Below are positions 60,770 through 64,000 of a stretch of DNA of 64,000 nucleotides, piece by piece (position 1 is the stretch's first letter; each line of letters opens with the position of its first letter). This DNA is from Nansenia antarctica (taxonomy: Eukaryota > Chordata > Actinopteri > Argentiniformes > Microstomatidae): positions 35,930,931-35,994,930 of the forward strand of contig OZ022348.1 in NCBI GenBank assembly GCA_963989245.1. The letters are read 5' to 3'. The notes under the pieces are model-generated. The model did not search any database and was not told the origin of the DNA. It was given only the letters and a program-made list of their open reading frames with translations. A program made the translations under genes and the position numbers.

Positions 60770-63700
60770 ATTATTCAACAACAAGTCAAAATGTGCTCGT
60801 GAAAGGCAGAAAACACCACTTTGATAGTTTGATATAACTTGAGAACGAATGCAAAAAACAGTCCACTCTAAGAACAGGCCGCTTGGACACTTTCAGAACA
60901 GCTCTGTTAATGACTGAAAACAGCTCTCGAAGAGATTGTCAAAAGAGACTCCGAAAACGAAACGTTGATCACTTTTGAGCAAAAGGCTGCACACACGCAA
61001 TTCAAGTTGCTCTGATTGTCATTTAGAGTTACATTATAGGATTATTCAACAACAAGTCAAAATGTGCTGGTGAAAGGCAGAAAACACCACTTTGATAGTT
61101 TGATATAACTTGAGAACGAATGCAAAAAACAGTCCACTCTAAGAACAGGCCGCTTGGACACTTTCAGAACAGCTCTGTTAATGACTGAAAACAGCTCTCG
61201 AAGAGATTGTCAAAAGAGACTCCGAAAACGAAACGTTGATCACTTTTGAGCAAAAGGCTGCACACACGCAATTCAAGTTGCTCTGATTGTCATTTAGAGT
61301 TACATTATAGGATTATTCAACAACAAGTCAAAATGTGCTCGTGAAAGGCAGAAAACAACACTTTGATAGTTTGATATAACTTGAGAACGAATGCAAAAAA
61401 CAGTCCACTCTCAGAACAGGCCGCTTGGACACTTTCAGAACAGCTCTGTTAATGACTGAAAACAGCTCTCGAAGAGATTGTCAAAAGAGACTCCGAAAAC
61501 GAAACGTTGATCACTTTTGAGCAAAAGGCTGCACACACGTAATTCAAGTTGCTCTGATTGTCATTTAGAGTTACATTATAGGATTATTCAACAACAAGTC
61601 AAAATGTGCTCGTGAAAGGCAGAAAACAACACTTTGATAGTTTGATATAACTTGAGAACGAATGCAAAAAACAGTCCACTCTAAGAACAGGCCGCTTGGA
61701 CACTTTCAGAACAGCTCTGTTAATGACTGAAAACAGCTCTCGAAGAGATTGTCAAAAGAGACTCCGAAAACGAAACGTTGATCACTTTTGAGCAAAAGGC
61801 TGCACACACGCAATTCAAGTTGCTCTGATTGTCATTTAGAGTTACATTATATGATTATTCAGCAACAAGTCAAAATGTGCTCCAGAAAGGCAGAAAACAA
61901 AACTTTGATAGAACTTGAGAACGAATGCAAAAAACAGTCCACTCTCAGAACAGGCCGCTTGGACACTTTCAGAACAGCTCTGTTAATGACTGAAAACAGC
62001 TCTCGAAGAGATTGTCAAAAGAGACTCCAAAAACGAAACGTTGATCACTTTTGAGCAAAAGGCTGCACACACGCAATTCAAGTTGCTCTGATTGTCATTT
62101 AGAGTTACATTATAGGATTATTCAACAACAAGTCAAAATGTGCTTGTGAAAGGCAGAAAACACCACTTTGATAGTTTGATATAACTTGAGAACGAATGCA
62201 AAAAACAGTCCACTCTAAGAACAGGCCGCTTGGACACTTTCAGAACAGCTCTGTTAATGACTGAAAACAGCTCTCGAAGAGATTGTCAAAAGAGACTCCG
62301 AAAACGAAACGTTGATCACTTTTGAGCAAAAGGCTGCACACACGCAATTCAAGTTGCTCTGATTGTCATTTAGAGTTACATTATAGGATTATTCAACAAC
62401 AAGTCAAAATGTGCTCGTGAAAGGCAGAAAACAACACTTTGATAGTTTGATATAACTTGAGAACGAATGCAAAAACAGTCCACTCTAAGAACAGGCCGCT
62501 TGGACACTTTCAGAACAGCTCTGTTAATGACTGAAAACAGCTCTCGAAGAGATTGTCAAAAGAGACTCCGAAAACGAAACGTTGATCACTTTTGAGCAAA
62601 AGGCTGCACACACGCAATTCAAGTTGCTCTGATTGTCATTTAGAGTTACATTATAGTAGCATTCAGCAACAAGTCAAAATGTGCTCCAGAAAAGCAGAAA
62701 ACAACACTGATAGAACTTGAGAACGAATGCAAAAAACAGTCCACTCTAAGAACAGGCCGCTTGGACACTTTCAGAACAGCTCTGTTAATGACTGAAAACA
62801 GCTCTCGAAGAGATTGTCAAAAGAGACTCTGAAAACGAAACGTTGATCACTTTTGAGCAAAAGGCTGCACACACGCAATTCAAGTTGCACTGATTGTCAT
62901 TTAGAGTTACATTATAGGATTATTCAACAACAAGTCAAAATGTGCTCGTGAAAGGCAGAAAACAACACTTTGATAGTTTGATATAACTTGAGAACGAATG
63001 CAAAAAACAGTCCACTCTAAGAACAGGCCGCTTGGACACTTTCAGAACAGCTCTGTTAATGACTGAAAACAGCTCTCGAAGAGATTGTCAAAAGAGACTC
63101 CGAAAACGAAACGTTGATCACTTTTGAGCAAAAGGCTGCACACACGCAATTCAAGTTGCTCTGATTGTCATTTAGAGTTACATTATAGGATTATTCAACA
63201 ACAAGTCAAAATGTGCACGTGAAAGGCAGAAAACAACACTTTGATAGTTTGATATAACTTGAGAACGAATGCAAAAAACAGTCCACTCTAAGAACAGGCC
63301 GCTTGGACACTTTCAGAACAGCTCTGTTAATGACTGAAAACAGCTCTCGAAGAGATTGTCAAAAGAGACTCCGAAAACGAAACGTTGATCACTTTTGAGC
63401 AAAAGGCTGCACACACGCAATTCAAGTTGCTCTGATTGTCATTTAGAGTTACATTATATGATTATTCAGCAACAAGTCAAAATGTGCTCCAGAAAGGCAG
63501 AAAACAAAACTTTGATAGAACTTGAGAACGAATGCAAAAAACAGTCCACTCTCAGAACAGGCCGCTTGGACACTTTCAGAACAGCTCTGTTAATGACTGA
63601 AAACAGCTCTCGAAGAGATTGTCAAAAGAGACTCCAAAAACGAAACGTTGATCACTTTTGAGCAAAAGGCTGCACACACGCAATTCAAGTTGCTCTGATT

Positions 63701-64000
63701 GTCATTTAGAGTTACATTATAGGATTATTCAACAACAAGTCAAAATGTGCTTGTGAAAGGCAGAAAACACCACTTTGATAGTTTGATATAACTTGAGAAC
63801 GAATGCAAAAAACAGTCCACTCTAAGAACAGGCCGCTTGGACACTTTCAGAACAGCTCTGTTAATGACTGAAAACAGCTCTCGAAGAGATTGTCAAAAGA
63901 GACTCCGAAAACGAAACGTTGATCACTTTTGAGCAAAAGGCTGCACACACGCAATTCAAGTTGCTCTGATTGTCATTTAGAGTTACATTATAGGATTATT
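60770..64000 (+). repeat. Satellite array right of hAT copy B
   Basis: About 12 monomers that match 34712-37942 at an offset of 26,058 bp, including ctggtgaaagg near 61067 and the 1607-bp HOR unit at 61791-63397. A second unit begins at 63398 and is cut by the window edge. It lacks the two private differences seen near 37193 and 37325, so those arose or were lost after duplication. The array evidently continues beyond the window. Confidence 0.93.

Overview
The window looks like constitutive satellite DNA from a eukaryotic chromosome, with no convincing protein-coding or RNA gene. More than 95% of it is a head-to-tail tandem array of a roughly 271-bp, AT-rich (about 39% GC) monomer, roughly 228 copies all on one strand. 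Two copies of a non-autonomous hAT-type DNA transposon interrupt the array, and one of them carries a nested, 5'-truncated non-LTR retrotransposon end. The host is probably a ray-finned fish. That rests on the hAT ends and on the (GAA)n-tailed LINE whose C-terminal protein pattern I associate with fish elements. It is inference, not proof.

Layout: 1-9060 is array with higher-order repeats (HORs) built from canonical, 261-bp short and other variant monomers. 9061-12650 is mostly canonical monomers with some mosaics. 12651-19180 is an almost perfectly homogeneous run of about 24 canonical monomers. 19181-27183 is a complex HOR zone that also uses 263-bp and 272-bp variants. 27184-33431 is the left flank of the first transposon. 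33432-34703 is hAT copy A (1272 bp), with a 248-bp LINE fragment at 34239-34486. 34704-59745 is array with clear 1607-, 1616- and 1888-bp HORs. 59746-60761 is hAT copy B (1016 bp, no LINE). 60762-64000 is array again.

The region 53498-64000 is a near-identical copy of 27184-37942. The offset is 26,314 bp before the LINE and 26,058 bp after it. A third, diverged copy of the hAT flank at 47.4-47.9 kb has an intact, uninterrupted target. Together these give an order of events: array diversification, then hAT insertion, then a ~26-kb duplication, then LINE insertion into one copy. A mis-assembled pair of haplotypes is an alternative to the duplication.

There is no gene network to describe. The processes on view are unequal exchange and gene conversion in a satellite, CpG decay that hints at DNA methylation, and transposon nesting. 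All comparisons were made by eye, so copy counts and block edges are approximate to about one monomer unless a junction is given exactly.
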